Positions 9,263 to 17,789 of a stretch of 64,000 bases of DNA are shown here, piece after piece. A program made the position numbers and the translations under genes. Source of the stretch: Chloroflexi bacterium HGW-Chloroflexi-4 (lineage in GTDB: Bacteria > Chloroflexota > Anaerolineae > Anaerolineales > Anaerolineaceae); assembly GCA_002840715.1 (NCBI GenBank), contig PHBW01000023.1:49973-113972 (forward strand). Direction: 5' to 3'. The notes under the pieces are model-generated. The model did no database searches. It was not told the DNA's origin and worked only from the letters and a program-made list of their open reading frames with translations. The stretch's first letter is position 1. The number at the start of each line of letters is the position of its first letter.

Positions 9263-10270
9263 ATGGGACTCAAATATAGTTCTTTCGCAATTCGCGGTAC
9301 CGATATAAGCCAGTTCAACGGGCTGATCGATTGGTCAAAATTTACCAGTGTGACACACCATATCTGCGGCATCCGCATGGGTTTCGGGATTGTCGCTGAT
9401 GAACAGGCAGAGGCCAATTGGAAAGCCGCAAAGTATAAATGCAACCGCATGCCCTATTGGTATATGGATTACTATTCAAACCACATGGCCGGAAGTGCGG
9501 TGAATGGTTTGAGTGATACAGAGTGGGGCAGGCGCCAGGCTGAAAAGGCGTGGGCGATGCTCAAAGGCGATATGGAAGGCATCATGTGGCTGGATATTGA
9601 GAATGGAAATCCGCGGTATGCTGATCCGCTCTCGAAGGTGAGATCTCGCGCGCTGGCCATTGCCAAGGCTTTCTTAATCCGCTGGAAGGAATTGAGCGGC
9701 AAGAATGCAGGCATTTATTGCTCTTTGGGTTTGCTGAGTTGGTTTGACGCCTGGTTCAAAACCTTCCAATTGTGGTGTGCCTGGTATAACGAGAGCCAAA
9801 CCATTGAAAATGTCAGAAAAGCGGTCAAGGCCGAGGGTTGGGTTGGCGAATTGTTGATCTGGCAATACGCTTCTCATGGCGCGATCAACGGCGATGGTGT
9901 TCAACAAGGCTTGAATCTTGGCACCGAAATAAAAGAACTGGATCTGAATGCCTGGTGCGGATCGATCAGTCTTTATTCGCAACTGTGGGGCGGAGCTCCG
10001 GTGGTTGTCACGCCTGAGGATGAAACGCCGGTTGAAGATGAGCCAATTGACATCACTGATGAGTTTGTCTCGTATGTTATCGATACGGGGAAGTTGAATA
10101 TCCGCGCGCTGCCGACCACGAACAGCAAGATTGTGGGGTCATACCTGACCGGGTATCAGGTGAATGTCGAAAAATCTGTGGATCTTGGTATTGGAAGCGT
10201 TTCTGGATGGAAGAGAATTCATGACCAGCAAGGTTACCTGGCTATGGATTTTCTGAAGCTAAAAGGGTAA
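9263..10270 (+). CDS. Endolysin: GH25 muramidase with SH3 domain
   Basis: A 335-residue enzyme. Residues about 10-215 are a glycoside hydrolase 25 domain: GTDISQFNGLIDWSKF at the start, the catalytic D-x-E in MWLDIENG (about 110-117) and a late WQYASHG strand. An acidic Pro/Glu/Asp linker (about 245-267) leads to a bacterial SH3 domain with GKLNIRALPTTNSKIVGSYL. It cleaves the glycan backbone of peptidoglycan during lysis. No signal peptide and no holin gene are visible nearby. A terminator follows at 10,291. Confidence 0.88.
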   Translation: MGLKYSSFAIRGTDISQFNGLIDWSKFTSVTHHICGIRMGFGIVADEQAEANWKAAKYKCNRMPYWYMDYYSNHMAGSAVNGLSDTEWGRRQAEKAWAMLKGDMEGIMWLDIENGNPRYADPLSKVRSRALAIAKAFLIRWKELSGKNAGIYCSLGLLSWFDAWFKTFQLWCAWYNESQTIENVRKAVKAEGWVGELLIWQYASHGAINGDGVQQGLNLGTEIKELDLNAWCGSISLYSQLWGGAPVVVTPEDETPVEDEPIDITDEFVSYVIDTGKLNIRALPTTNSKIVGSYLTGYQVNVEKSVDLGIGSVSGWKRIHDQQGYLAMDFLKLKG

Positions 10271-10290
10271 AATCCAATTTATTGGTATTA

Positions 10291-10326
10291 AGAAGACCTT
10301 CGGTAACGAAGGCCTTCTTTTTTATT
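10291..10326 (+). terminator. Terminator after the endolysin gene
   Basis: An imperfect hairpin (AGAAG-x-CCTTCG, loop GTAA, CGAAGG-x-CTTCT) ends in a run of T. It closes the late phage operon and lies between it and the convergent gene at 10,322. Confidence 0.8.
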
Positions 10327-10654
10327 CAAGGATGTCACGTGGTTCGGATTGCCCACAATCGGCGCACGATGATCCTTTGTCAAAATGAATAAACTGGTCA
10401 AGACCGATTTTTTCCAGAATGAGCTTCTTTCCTTTAAAGTAAACTCCATTGCCTTGTTGTTTCATAAAAGCAACCAGGTCCGATCGGGTAATGCGTAAAT
10501 CGTGTGAGAATGCCGAGGTGACGGTTGCGTCCACGTAATCGATCAATCCACCAGGTTTGAAAACAACATCATTGATCACAAACTTGGTGAGCTCAAAGTT
10601 GGTCATGTGATCAGGATATGTTTTGTTTGGATCTGGGGTTGAGTGGTAGACCAT
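10322..10654 (-). CDS. Hypothetical protein at the prophage end
   Basis: A 110-residue protein on the opposite strand to the phage late genes. The middle has an R-x-T-R-S-D-L-type helix (HDLRITRSDLVAFMKQQGNG) that could be a small DNA-binding or effector fold. The end carries a single CADCG pair of cysteines. No ribosome binding site is convincing, although the codon pattern is coherent. Reverse-strand genes at a prophage edge are often lysogenic-conversion cargo, but no function can be assigned. Confidence 0.5.
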   Translation of the reverse strand: MVYHSTPDPNKTYPDHMTNFELTKFVINDVVFKPGGLIDYVDATVTSAFSHDLRITRSDLVAFMKQQGNGVYFKGKKLILEKIGLDQFIHFDKGSSCADCGQSEPRDILE

Positions 10655-10670
10655 GGCGCCTCCGGGTACA

Positions 10671-10700
10671 AAAAGAGCCAGGGTTAGCTGGCTTTTTTGC
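10671..10700. terminator. Bidirectional terminator between prophage and tRNA-Glu
   Basis: Stem AGCCAG / CTGGCT with a six-base loop, flanked by an A-run on the left and a T-run on the right, so it can act on either strand. On the minus strand it would end the tRNA-Glu transcript. Confidence 0.7.
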
Positions 10701-10764
10701 GGGTATAGGGTTTCTTTTTGATTTTGGTCACTAAAGTGAGTTCAAAAAGTTGCCTATGTGACTG

Positions 10765-10837
10765 TGCCTCCACGGAGATTCGAACTCCGGTTTTGACCTT
10801 GAAAGGGTCGCGTCCTGGTCCCCTAGACGATGGAGGC
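10765..10837 (-). tRNA. tRNA-Glu (anticodon TTC)
   Basis: The minus strand folds into a complete cloverleaf. The acceptor GCCTCCA pairs with TGGAGGC plus discriminator A, the D-arm contains CTAGGGG, the anticodon loop CTTTCAA has anticodon TTC, and the T-loop is TTCGAAT. CCA is not encoded. Its 3' end faces the prophage, the orientation expected if phage integration used the tRNA 3' half. A degenerate copy of its last 25 bases occurs at 31,688. Confidence 0.95.
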
Positions 10838-10851
10838 AACAGTTTTATTGC

Positions 10852-11226
10852 TTATCGCTTATCTTCTTCGTCCTCATCCTTGCGGTTCAACCCATATGCT
10901 TTGATAACCGGCAGCACGGTGAGGATGCCTGTATTGGGGTTATTCAAGTCACCAATCACCGATTGAGTGGCTTCAACCAACTTGTCCACAATTTCATCTC
11001 CCTCCACGATCGTGAACAAGGTGCGGTTCAAGCGCTCTTCCTGCTGGATCAGGTCTTCAAGGCTGGGGATCAAGGGGATGTCTTCGCGCAACACATCCAG
11101 GGTCTGAAGCCGTCGCAGGCCGGTGCTCGGAAAAATCGTCACACCAGAAACACCTGCGGCATCCCAGGCTTCCAATACGTCACGCAAACAACTGGGATCG
11201 TGTAATACAAACATAACCATATACAT
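10852..11226 (-). CDS. PII-like protein coupled to a CPA2 antiporter
   Basis: A 124-residue protein. The N-terminus (LRDVLEAWDAAGVSGVTIFP, then SGLRR) follows the PII pattern of the first beta-alpha-beta unit. The C-terminal part (VIGDLNNPNTGILTVLP) matches the last PII-fold strand of a PII-like family. The classical T-loop tyrosine motif is absent, so uridylylation is unlikely. Its start overlaps the stop of the antiporter gene (TAATG), which strongly links the two proteins. PII-like proteins often bind nucleotides and gate membrane transporters; such a role here is inference. Confidence 0.72.
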   Translation of the reverse strand: MYMVMFVLHDPSCLRDVLEAWDAAGVSGVTIFPSTGLRRLQTLDVLREDIPLIPSLEDLIQQEERLNRTLFTIVEGDEIVDKLVEATQSVIGDLNNPNTGILTVLPVIKAYGLNRKDEDEEDKR

Positions 11227-12464
11227 TAGGCACTCTCCTGATTCGATGTTGAATCTGTTGGAACCTCATCAGCAACCTTTTTCTTTTTCTCGGCAAATGA
11301 CCAGCGCAGCAACGGCGGGGTAATCACAGTGGTAATTAAGATCATCGCGATGATCGAAGAAAACAATTCATTCGAAAGATAACCCTCATCCAGGCCGATT
11401 TTTGCAATGATCAAACCTACTTCACCGCGTGAGATCATGCCGAGGCCTAGCTGAAGCGCTTCTTTGATTTTGAACTTTGCCATCAGTGCGCCAGCCCCTG
11501 AACCTACAATTTTGCCGACCACAGCGATGACTGAAATGGCTGCAATGACCCAGACTGAAGTAAGATTGATTGAACGAAGGTCAACACTTAACCCGATGCT
11601 GATGAAGAAAATGGGTACGAAAAAGGCATAAGAAATTGAATGAAGATTGCCCTCAATCAACGATTTCTCGGGGGTTCTGCCAAACATCAGACCGGCCAAA
11701 AAGGCTCCGGTGATGGCAGCCATACCGCCGACTAATTCCGCTGCGAGCCCATAAAACAACAGCACTACAATCGCCAGTGTGGTCACACCCTGGCTGATTG
11801 GCAGTTTATGCACAAATTTAGTGAGTCTGGGCAATACCCATAGGCCAATAGCAACAGATAATCCAAAAAACAGCAGCATCTTGCCAAAAACAAGTAATAT
11901 GCTGGCGGCGCCGCCGCTCGTAGATAAAAGTGCCACGAATGATGAAAGCAGTAAAATGACCAGCACATCATCGAATATTGCAGCGCCAAGCAAACCAAGC
12001 CCCACCCGGCTGCGGATGAGTTTCAATTCAATCAAAACTTGCGCAGAGATTGAAACCGAAGTAGCACCGAGGGTCAACCCCAAAAACATGGAATGATTGA
12101 AATTCATGCCCAACAATTCACCGAACCCCAATCCCATGCCAACAGGTACAATTACACCCAAGACACCGGCAAATGCGGCCACTTTGGTGTTCTTTGCCAT
12201 GTCTTTTAGATGCAATTCAAGCCCGGCTAAAAACATCAGCAGCATTACACCAATTTCACCCAACTCGGTGATGGTTTCAGAAATATGAGTATTGCTGATA
12301 AAAGACAATCCGGTGAGATTTAACAGTGATGGGCCGAGCAAGACACCCACCAGCAGTTCACCAAATACGGAAGGTTGACCGATACGTGTACTTAAATATC
12401 CTGCCAGTTTTGCAGTGAACAGAATGATGACGATCAGGGTGATCAGTTGTAAGAAGTTTGACAT
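11226..12464 (-). CDS. CPA2-family cation:proton antiporter
   Basis: A 412-residue integral membrane protein with about 12 hydrophobic segments and typical CPA2 motifs: GQPSVFGELLVGVLLGPSLL near residue 30, a GVMLLMFLAGLELHL segment and AAIFDDVLVILLL (the D-D transport-site region). A GEVGLIIAKIGL segment lies near the end. No TrkA-N or RCK domain is fused. It would exchange Na+ or K+ for H+. The gene is transcribed together with the downstream PII-like gene. Confidence 0.88.
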   Translation of the reverse strand: MSNFLQLITLIVIILFTAKLAGYLSTRIGQPSVFGELLVGVLLGPSLLNLTGLSFISNTHISETITELGEIGVMLLMFLAGLELHLKDMAKNTKVAAFAGVLGVIVPVGMGLGFGELLGMNFNHSMFLGLTLGATSVSISAQVLIELKLIRSRVGLGLLGAAIFDDVLVILLLSSFVALLSTSGGAASILLVFGKMLLFFGLSVAIGLWVLPRLTKFVHKLPISQGVTTLAIVVLLFYGLAAELVGGMAAITGAFLAGLMFGRTPEKSLIEGNLHSISYAFFVPIFFISIGLSVDLRSINLTSVWVIAAISVIAVVGKIVGSGAGALMAKFKIKEALQLGLGMISRGEVGLIIAKIGLDEGYLSNELFSSIIAMILITTVITPPLLRWSFAEKKKKVADEVPTDSTSNQESA

Positions 12465-12664
12465 CGTGACTCTTTTTCTATTTCAATAATTAAGCTGCAG
12501 TTTCTCAAGAAAAATATTAACATAATATTGTCTCATTTGATTTTACCAGATTTGATTTTAGACCGATTTTACGCAGTGCAGGTTGATTTTACATTCTGTC
12601 AGGTGAAAAATATGCAATAATGAACCGGCATCATTCGTAAGTGATCCATTTGAAGGAGGCAAAC

Positions 12665-13120
12665 ATGAAAATAAGTGATTGTATGAAGCGCAAGGTGATT
12701 TCATCCAAACCTGATCTACCCATTCTTGAAGCAGCAAAACTGCTTGTTTATCATCATATTGGGTGTTTACCGATTGTCAATGAGAACTCAGAGCTGATCG
12801 GGCTGGTTCGAATCAGAGATTTGATCACGCTTGCCATGCCCGATTTTATTAATTTGGTTGACAATGTTGATTTTGTGCGCGATTTTGGCGCGGTTGAAGA
12901 TGATATCCCAGACTGTGCTGTGTTGAATGCACCGATCAGTTCCGTTATGGGCGATCCTGTAGCGGTTGAGGCATCGGCAGGGCTGGTGCGTGTGATTGCT
13001 TTGTTGCAGGAACATGCCATGAATGACATGCCCGTGGTGGATGAGGATCATCATCTGGTTGGCATTGCCTCTTATGTGGATATCGGTGTGGCGTTGCTTT
13101 CCAATTGGAAGTCAGAATAG
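12665..13120 (+). CDS. CBS-domain pair protein
   Basis: A 151-residue protein that starts at the ATG after a strong GAAGGAGG site (an earlier in-frame ATG at 12641 lacks one). It consists of two CBS motifs: residues about 1-60 (KISDCMKRKVISSKPDLPIL...GCLPIVNENSELIGLV) and about 90-150 (ISSVMGDPVAVEASAGL...NDMPVVDEDHHLVGIAS). CBS pairs bind adenine nucleotides and control transporters or enzymes. The permease gene starts 25 bases downstream, so this probably senses energy or nucleotide state for it. Confidence 0.82.
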   Translation: MKISDCMKRKVISSKPDLPILEAAKLLVYHHIGCLPIVNENSELIGLVRIRDLITLAMPDFINLVDNVDFVRDFGAVEDDIPDCAVLNAPISSVMGDPVAVEASAGLVRVIALLQEHAMNDMPVVDEDHHLVGIASYVDIGVALLSNWKSE

Positions 13121-13144
13121 ACCTTTTTTGAATGGAATAATCAT

Positions 13145-14434
13145 ATGTGGCCAATCGTTATTTCTTCTTTGATTTTTGTTGTCGGTCTTGTATTAATTTT
13201 CTCTGAAAAATTGAACCGTACGATTACTTCAATGATTGGTGCGGTCTTGATGGTTGTTTTTGGACTTTTCTTTCATTTTTACAGCGAAGAGCAAGTAATT
13301 GGCTCGATTGATTTTAATACGCTGGGTTTGTTGCTCGGCATGATGATACTTGTATCCATACTTGAACCGACTGGCTTTTTCCAATATCTGGCGGTTTGGG
13401 TGGGTAAACTCTCAAAAGGCAAACCTGTCAGGTTGCTTTTATTTTTAGGTGGAATTACAACTCTTGTATCGATGTTTCTTGACAATGTTACTACGGTCGT
13501 TTTAATTGCGCCTGTGACTATCTTGTTATGCGAAATCCTTGGCATCAACGCTCAGCCTTTCTTGATGGCTGAAGCTCTGCTTTCTGATACGGGGGGTGTG
13601 GCGACTCTGGTGGGCGACCCGCCGAATATTTTAATCGGATCTGCCGCTGGCTTTACCTTTTTAGACTTCTTAACGCATAGTCTGCCCATCGTTCTCATCG
13701 TTTGGGTGGCAGCGTTATTAATTTTGCTATTCTTATTCAGAAAAGACCTTGCACAAAAACCAACAGATCTTGATGCTTTGATGGATTTACACCCAAAAGA
13801 TGTGCTTAAAGACCCAAAATCGACAAAGAAAATTATGATTGTCATCTTTGTGATGATTGCTTTATTTTTACTTGAGGAGTTTTTGAAAATTGAACCATCT
13901 TTAGTCGCGCTTGGGGGGGCTTCACTGGCGTTGGTATGGATCAGACCTTCCATCCAGGAGACGCTAAAGCGCGTTCAATGGGATGTGTTGATTTTCTTTG
14001 GCGCACTATTTGTCATGATTGGCGGAATGCAATCCGCTGGTGTTTTTGATGGTTTTACAAGTTTGGCCATTCGCCTTCAAATTATTCAACCAGTTTTGTT
14101 AGGGTTGATAATTTTATGGGTGGTGGCACTTCTTTCCATGGTGGTTGATAATGTTCCTATCACTATTGCCTTAATCCCGGTCATTCACGGTTTGGGTGCT
14201 GCCGGCATACCCACCGCACCCCTATGGTGGGCGTTGGTGTTCGGTGCAGGTTTTGGCGGCAACGGAACCATAATCGGTTCCACCGCAAATATCGTAGTGG
14301 CTTCTTTGTCTGATAAAACCAGAAACCCGATCACTCCAAAGGTGTGGAATAAAAAAGGGTTGCCTGTCATGATAGGAACAACCCTGGTAGCAAGTATTTG
14401 TTATTTGTTGTTTTTTGGCTTTATTAGCAAATAA
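13145..14434 (+). CDS. ArsB/NhaD-family ion permease
   Basis: A 429-residue membrane protein with about 11 hydrophobic segments. LDNVTTVVLIAP (about 119-130) and GGVATLVGDPPNILIGSAAG (about 155-174) are the first-repeat signatures of the ion transporter superfamily that includes ArsB, NhaD and the P permeases. The second repeat has VVDNVPITIALIP and GNGTIIGSTANIV. The substrate could be Na+/H+ or an anion and cannot be decided from sequence. It lies in an operon with the CBS protein and is convergent with the CaCA exchanger. Confidence 0.82.
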   Translation: MWPIVISSLIFVVGLVLIFSEKLNRTITSMIGAVLMVVFGLFFHFYSEEQVIGSIDFNTLGLLLGMMILVSILEPTGFFQYLAVWVGKLSKGKPVRLLLFLGGITTLVSMFLDNVTTVVLIAPVTILLCEILGINAQPFLMAEALLSDTGGVATLVGDPPNILIGSAAGFTFLDFLTHSLPIVLIVWVAALLILLFLFRKDLAQKPTDLDALMDLHPKDVLKDPKSTKKIMIVIFVMIALFLLEEFLKIEPSLVALGGASLALVWIRPSIQETLKRVQWDVLIFFGALFVMIGGMQSAGVFDGFTSLAIRLQIIQPVLLGLIILWVVALLSMVVDNVPITIALIPVIHGLGAAGIPTAPLWWALVFGAGFGGNGTIIGSTANIVVASLSDKTRNPITPKVWNKKGLPVMIGTTLVASICYLLFFGFISK

Positions 14435-14438
14435 CTGG

Positions 14439-15419
14439 TTAACTGCGACTATATAATAACCAAAGACTGGCAAAATAAAACAAAATAATCACAAGCGCAT
14501 CGATTTCTAGAAACCAGATGCGCTTTTCAAGCTTGATGAGATTGCCAATCAACCCCATACAGGTTAACAATAACCCCACAACACCAATCAATAAAAACGA
14601 AGGATCAATCGCTTCGAGAAACCTTCCTTGTGTATAAAAAACATCAGTCAACCCCAGGGCGAACATATTAAACATGTTACTGCCGAAGAGGTTGCCGATT
14701 GCCATATCTGCGGCGCCAATTTTGATTGCGGCAATCGTGGTTACTAATTCAGGCAATGATGTAACGAGTGCAACCAGCGTTGTTCCGATAAATGTTGTGC
14801 CTAGCCCGGTGCTTTCAGCGAGGATATTCGCATTTTTCACCATAAGGGGGGTGATAAAAATCAAAGCCCCCGCCGCAAGCAGAAAGCCGATGATTCCGCG
14901 CATTAAGCTGGGTGTCTCTGTCGGAACTTCGATGTTTTCAGTGGAAGATGTGCCGCGTTGACTGTTTTTATGGATCAGTCTTACAGCGAGGATATAGACG
15001 GCAATGATGATCAAGCTATCCAGGCCAATAAACCCAATCTTGATATCCAGATTGGCCAGCATAAAAAATACAACCAGACCAATCAGAAAAACAGTCAGGC
15101 TTCCGGTAACCGCATGTTTGAGGGCGGCTTTGCGCAGAATCCGTCGATTTCGGAAAGAAATATCAATAATTGCCAGTAGGAACATATTAAAGGTGTTGCT
15201 GCCCAGCAGGTTGCCTGCAGCGAGGTTTGGAGCGTTTTGTTGTAAAGAACTGATTGAGGTTAATACTTCAGGAAGTGAAGTAGCCCCGGCAAGCAGTAAT
15301 AGTCCAATAAACATCCCTCCCATTTTTGTTCGGGTGGCGATAATGTCACCATATTTTGCAAGTTGTGTTGCAGCCAAAACAATCAATGCGGCTGTGATTA
15401 AAAAGACGACCCAGGCCAT
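14439..15419 (-). CDS. CaCA-family sodium/calcium exchanger-like protein
   Basis: A 326-residue membrane protein with two inverted halves, each with the alpha-repeat signature: LLAGATSLPEVLTSISSLQQ near residue 41 and GTTLVALVTSLPELVTTIAA near residue 203. The glutamates of both S/T-x-P-E motifs, needed for cation binding, are present. It would exchange Ca2+ for Na+ or H+. It ends four bases from the convergent permease gene and starts five bases after the stop of a PII-like gene. Confidence 0.86.
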   Translation of the reverse strand: MAWVVFLITAALIVLAATQLAKYGDIIATRTKMGGMFIGLLLLAGATSLPEVLTSISSLQQNAPNLAAGNLLGSNTFNMFLLAIIDISFRNRRILRKAALKHAVTGSLTVFLIGLVVFFMLANLDIKIGFIGLDSLIIIAVYILAVRLIHKNSQRGTSSTENIEVPTETPSLMRGIIGFLLAAGALIFITPLMVKNANILAESTGLGTTFIGTTLVALVTSLPELVTTIAAIKIGAADMAIGNLFGSNMFNMFALGLTDVFYTQGRFLEAIDPSFLLIGVVGLLLTCMGLIGNLIKLEKRIWFLEIDALVIILFYFASLWLLYSRS

Positions 15420-15423
15420 GCGC

Positions 15424-15771
15424 TTACCTTTCTTTTTGTTCCAAAGGTGGAATTCCCTTAATTATTGATAAAGGCCAGGCTGAAAAGATACCTGTATTAG
15501 GCTCGTTCAAATCACCCACAATTTTTTCTATAGTTTCAAGGCAAGCCTTGACCATTTTTTCAGTTTCGACCATCACAAAAAAGGTGAGATTTCCGGTCTC
15601 TTCTGATTGACCAGAATAAAACGCATATCTCATCGGAATCACTTTCTTTAAATGACGATGTAACCCGCTGCTTTCAATTATTGTGGCGCCGGTTATGCCA
15701 ATCTCAGACCACGAATTCAGGATTTCATGCTCAAATTGGATGTCATCAAGAACAAACATGATCATATACAT
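15424..15771 (-). CDS. Second PII-like protein, coupled to the CaCA exchanger
   Basis: A 115-residue paralogue of the protein at 10,852. Both start MYM-[VI]-MFVL-x-D and share the G-[VI]-[ST]-G-[AV]-T-I-x-x-S-[ST]-GL-x-R pattern and the end V-I/V-GDLN-x-PNTGI. The middle loop differs (MRYAFYSGQSEETGN), as expected for the partner-specific region. It lies 20 bases after the DUF389 gene and five before the exchanger gene. A gating or sensing role is inferred. Confidence 0.7.
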   Translation of the reverse strand: MYMIMFVLDDIQFEHEILNSWSEIGITGATIIESSGLHRHLKKVIPMRYAFYSGQSEETGNLTFFVMVETEKMVKACLETIEKIVGDLNEPNTGIFSAWPLSIIKGIPPLEQKER

Positions 15772-15791
15772 GCAAATTCCTCCTTATTTAT

Positions 15792-17174
15792 TTATGGGGT
15801 TGTGGATGGAGTTGCTTGAACAATGTAAATTTCAGGCATCCAGCCAACTCTGCCTTCTTCATCCTGAACCTCAATCCAGACAATGCTGCCGATGACCTGC
15901 CGTCCGTATAGTATTGTCAGCCATTGACCTCTTTTCAAATTACCAATAACAGGTCCCATCGGCGATTGATAAAGTTGCATTGGAGGTAATCCTGTAGATT
16001 TGATTTGCGCCTGAGCCGGTGTTGCCGTTGGGGTCGGAGTAGGTGTTGGTGTTGTTGTTGGTAATGGCGTGTTTGTAGGACTCGGACCCGAAGTTTGTGT
16101 CATTGTAGGGGTTAAGGTTGGGGTAGCCGTGGGTGGAATCAAAGGGTCAAGCTCTTCTGCAAAAACTTGATCCACTTTAAGAGAAACTGGGCGTTGCAAT
16201 CCTTCGACGATGGATTGTTGAAGGTCAACAACTTCTTCATATTTCAATGCTTTACTTGTGCGTATTGTGATCACTAAATCCAAATTATTATCTTGGTGAA
16301 TGACTTGAATATCTACCAGTTGTGTATCATGCAATTTGTTAACTTCTTGTGCAACGACTGTGTTGATAAGTTTGTTATCTGAGGCTTCTTTAAAAAACTT
16401 AACACCATAATAAGTTAATGGAATTAATAAGATTAAAACCAATAATAATGAAATCGCCAAACTACGGGGTAATTTTTGTCCTTTACGTCTTGCTTCAATC
16501 GAGAATCCGCGAATAAAAAAGACCGTGGCTGAAGCAAATGTAATCGTCACAGCATTCGTAATAAATAGTAGTGTTGCCCCTCCTGCAACATCCCAACGAT
16601 TCATGGCAATGCCAAAACCAATTGTACATAACGGGGGCATAAGTGCCGTGGCGATGGCTACACCTGGCAATGCAGCCGATAAATTGGGTCGTGTCATGGC
16701 ATATGCGGCTGCCATGCCTCCTGCCAGAGCAATAATTAGATCTATTGGTGTTGGTCTAATTCTTGCCAACACTTCTCCGGGCATCTCTTGCAGTGAGACA
16801 AACGGAAGTGAACGATTAATAAAGGTCATTAAAAATGAAAGCAATATAGCCAAAATCGCTCCACGAAATAGTGCTGAAGCTGAGGCTTTAAGGAGTTGGT
16901 CGTCGCCAATAATCGAGGCCAATCCCAAACCAATAATAGGTGACATGAGAGGAGCCAATAACATAGCACCAATGATGACAGCAGCAGAATTTGTAATTAA
17001 CCCGAGGGTGGCTATACTGCAAGAAAGTATAACCAACAAGAAGTAATCAAAACCTGGTGATGCAGCAGGTCTAATCTCCGCTATTAATTCGCGTCTTTCA
17101 TCTGCAGTTAATCGGCTTACAAAACGGTGAAAAAATTTTGCTACTTTAAATGGAATATCTCTTAACCATGTCAT
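15792..17174 (-). CDS. DUF389 membrane protein fused to an SH3-like domain
   Basis: A 460-residue protein. Residues about 25-235 are the DUF389 (TIGR00341-like) membrane domain with six or seven hydrophobic segments, including ITNSAAVIIGAMLLAPLMSP and ATALMPPLCTIGFGIA. A soluble region follows (about 255-340), then a Pro/Thr linker with TP repeats (about 345-390) and a terminal SH3-like module (MGPVIGNLKRGQWLTILYG). The linker and SH3 module should be outside the cell. The N-terminus overlaps the preceding stop by four bases. Physiological function of DUF389 is unknown. Confidence 0.8.
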   Translation of the reverse strand: MTWLRDIPFKVAKFFHRFVSRLTADERRELIAEIRPAASPGFDYFLLVILSCSIATLGLITNSAAVIIGAMLLAPLMSPIIGLGLASIIGDDQLLKASASALFRGAILAILLSFLMTFINRSLPFVSLQEMPGEVLARIRPTPIDLIIALAGGMAAAYAMTRPNLSAALPGVAIATALMPPLCTIGFGIAMNRWDVAGGATLLFITNAVTITFASATVFFIRGFSIEARRKGQKLPRSLAISLLLVLILLIPLTYYGVKFFKEASDNKLINTVVAQEVNKLHDTQLVDIQVIHQDNNLDLVITIRTSKALKYEEVVDLQQSIVEGLQRPVSLKVDQVFAEELDPLIPPTATPTLTPTMTQTSGPSPTNTPLPTTTPTPTPTPTATPAQAQIKSTGLPPMQLYQSPMGPVIGNLKRGQWLTILYGRQVIGSIVWIEVQDEEGRVGWMPEIYIVQATPSTTP

Positions 17175-17761
17175 TTGGATTTTCTTCCATAAAATAGATT
17201 TCTTATTGGGTCGACGCCAGGTGGAAAGAATCCTTTTTCAATGGATCGAACCTCATCTACGGTGATAAATGCATTTGGTGCAATATTATGAATTATTGAG
17301 AGTACCTTATTAGCATCACTTCGTTTAACCACTGTGTAGATAATTAATACGTCACTGGTTGCTCCATGTGCATCAACACGCGTAACACCAAAACCTGCAT
17401 CATGAATATTTCTTGCCAATTCATTGCCATTTTCTGATACCATAACTCGAATGATTGAGGTCCCAAATGCAAGTCGATCTTCGATCCACATACCAAAAAA
17501 ATTTCCGCAGGCGAAGCCGGCAGCGTAAAAGATGTAAGCAGTTGGACTATGTAAATTTTGTACCAATTGACCAATGACAACAATCCAGATCAAGACCTCA
17601 AAAAAACCTAATATCGGTGCGTATTTTCTTAATCCTCTGGATATAAAAATGATTCTTATCGTGCCTATGGTAACGTCGCAAATTCTTGAAATAAAAATTA
17701 TGATTGGCAAACCTATCCACGCATACCAATCGAAAGGAATACTCGTAAGCGATGTATCCAT
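17171..17761 (-). CDS. UPF0316 family (DUF5698 + DUF2179) membrane protein
   Basis: A 196-residue protein with three N-terminal membrane segments containing RICDVTIGTIRIIFISRGLR and LGFFEVLIWIVVIGQLV, signatures of UPF0316. A cytoplasmic DUF2179 domain (about 95-180: GFGVTRVDAHGATSDVLIIY) follows. The soluble part has a ferredoxin-like fold and may bind a nucleotide. It is the first of the four-gene run UPF0316, DUF389, PII-like, CaCA. Molecular function unknown. Confidence 0.8.
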   Translation of the reverse strand: MDTSLTSIPFDWYAWIGLPIIIFISRICDVTIGTIRIIFISRGLRKYAPILGFFEVLIWIVVIGQLVQNLHSPTAYIFYAAGFACGNFFGMWIEDRLAFGTSIIRVMVSENGNELARNIHDAGFGVTRVDAHGATSDVLIIYTVVKRSDANKVLSIIHNIAPNAFITVDEVRSIEKGFFPPGVDPIRNLFYGRKSK

Positions 17762-17789
17762 TAAGGTCTACTCCTAAAATGTGCAACTT

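Larger units (their letters stand above)
1..10700. mobile_element. Right (late) part of a siphovirus-type prophage
   Basis: Twelve tightly packed plus-strand genes, many with overlapping stop and start codons, follow the usual siphovirus late order: head-tail joining, tail tube, two chaperones, tape measure, distal tail, baseplate and adhesion proteins, endolysin. A terminator follows the endolysin. The block stops about 0.5 kb before the 3' end of a tRNA-Glu gene, a common phage integration target, so the right attachment site probably lies at 10,700-10,790. No integrase, terminase, portal or capsid gene is visible, so the left part must lie outside the window. Prophage identity is clear from gene order; the exact boundary is inferred. 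Confidence 0.88.

Noticed and set aside
13145..14434. Calling the ArsB/NhaD permease arsB because arsC is in the window
   Set aside because: The genes are 23 kb apart in different contexts; the CBS partner and ion-exchange neighbours favour a cation or general anion role.
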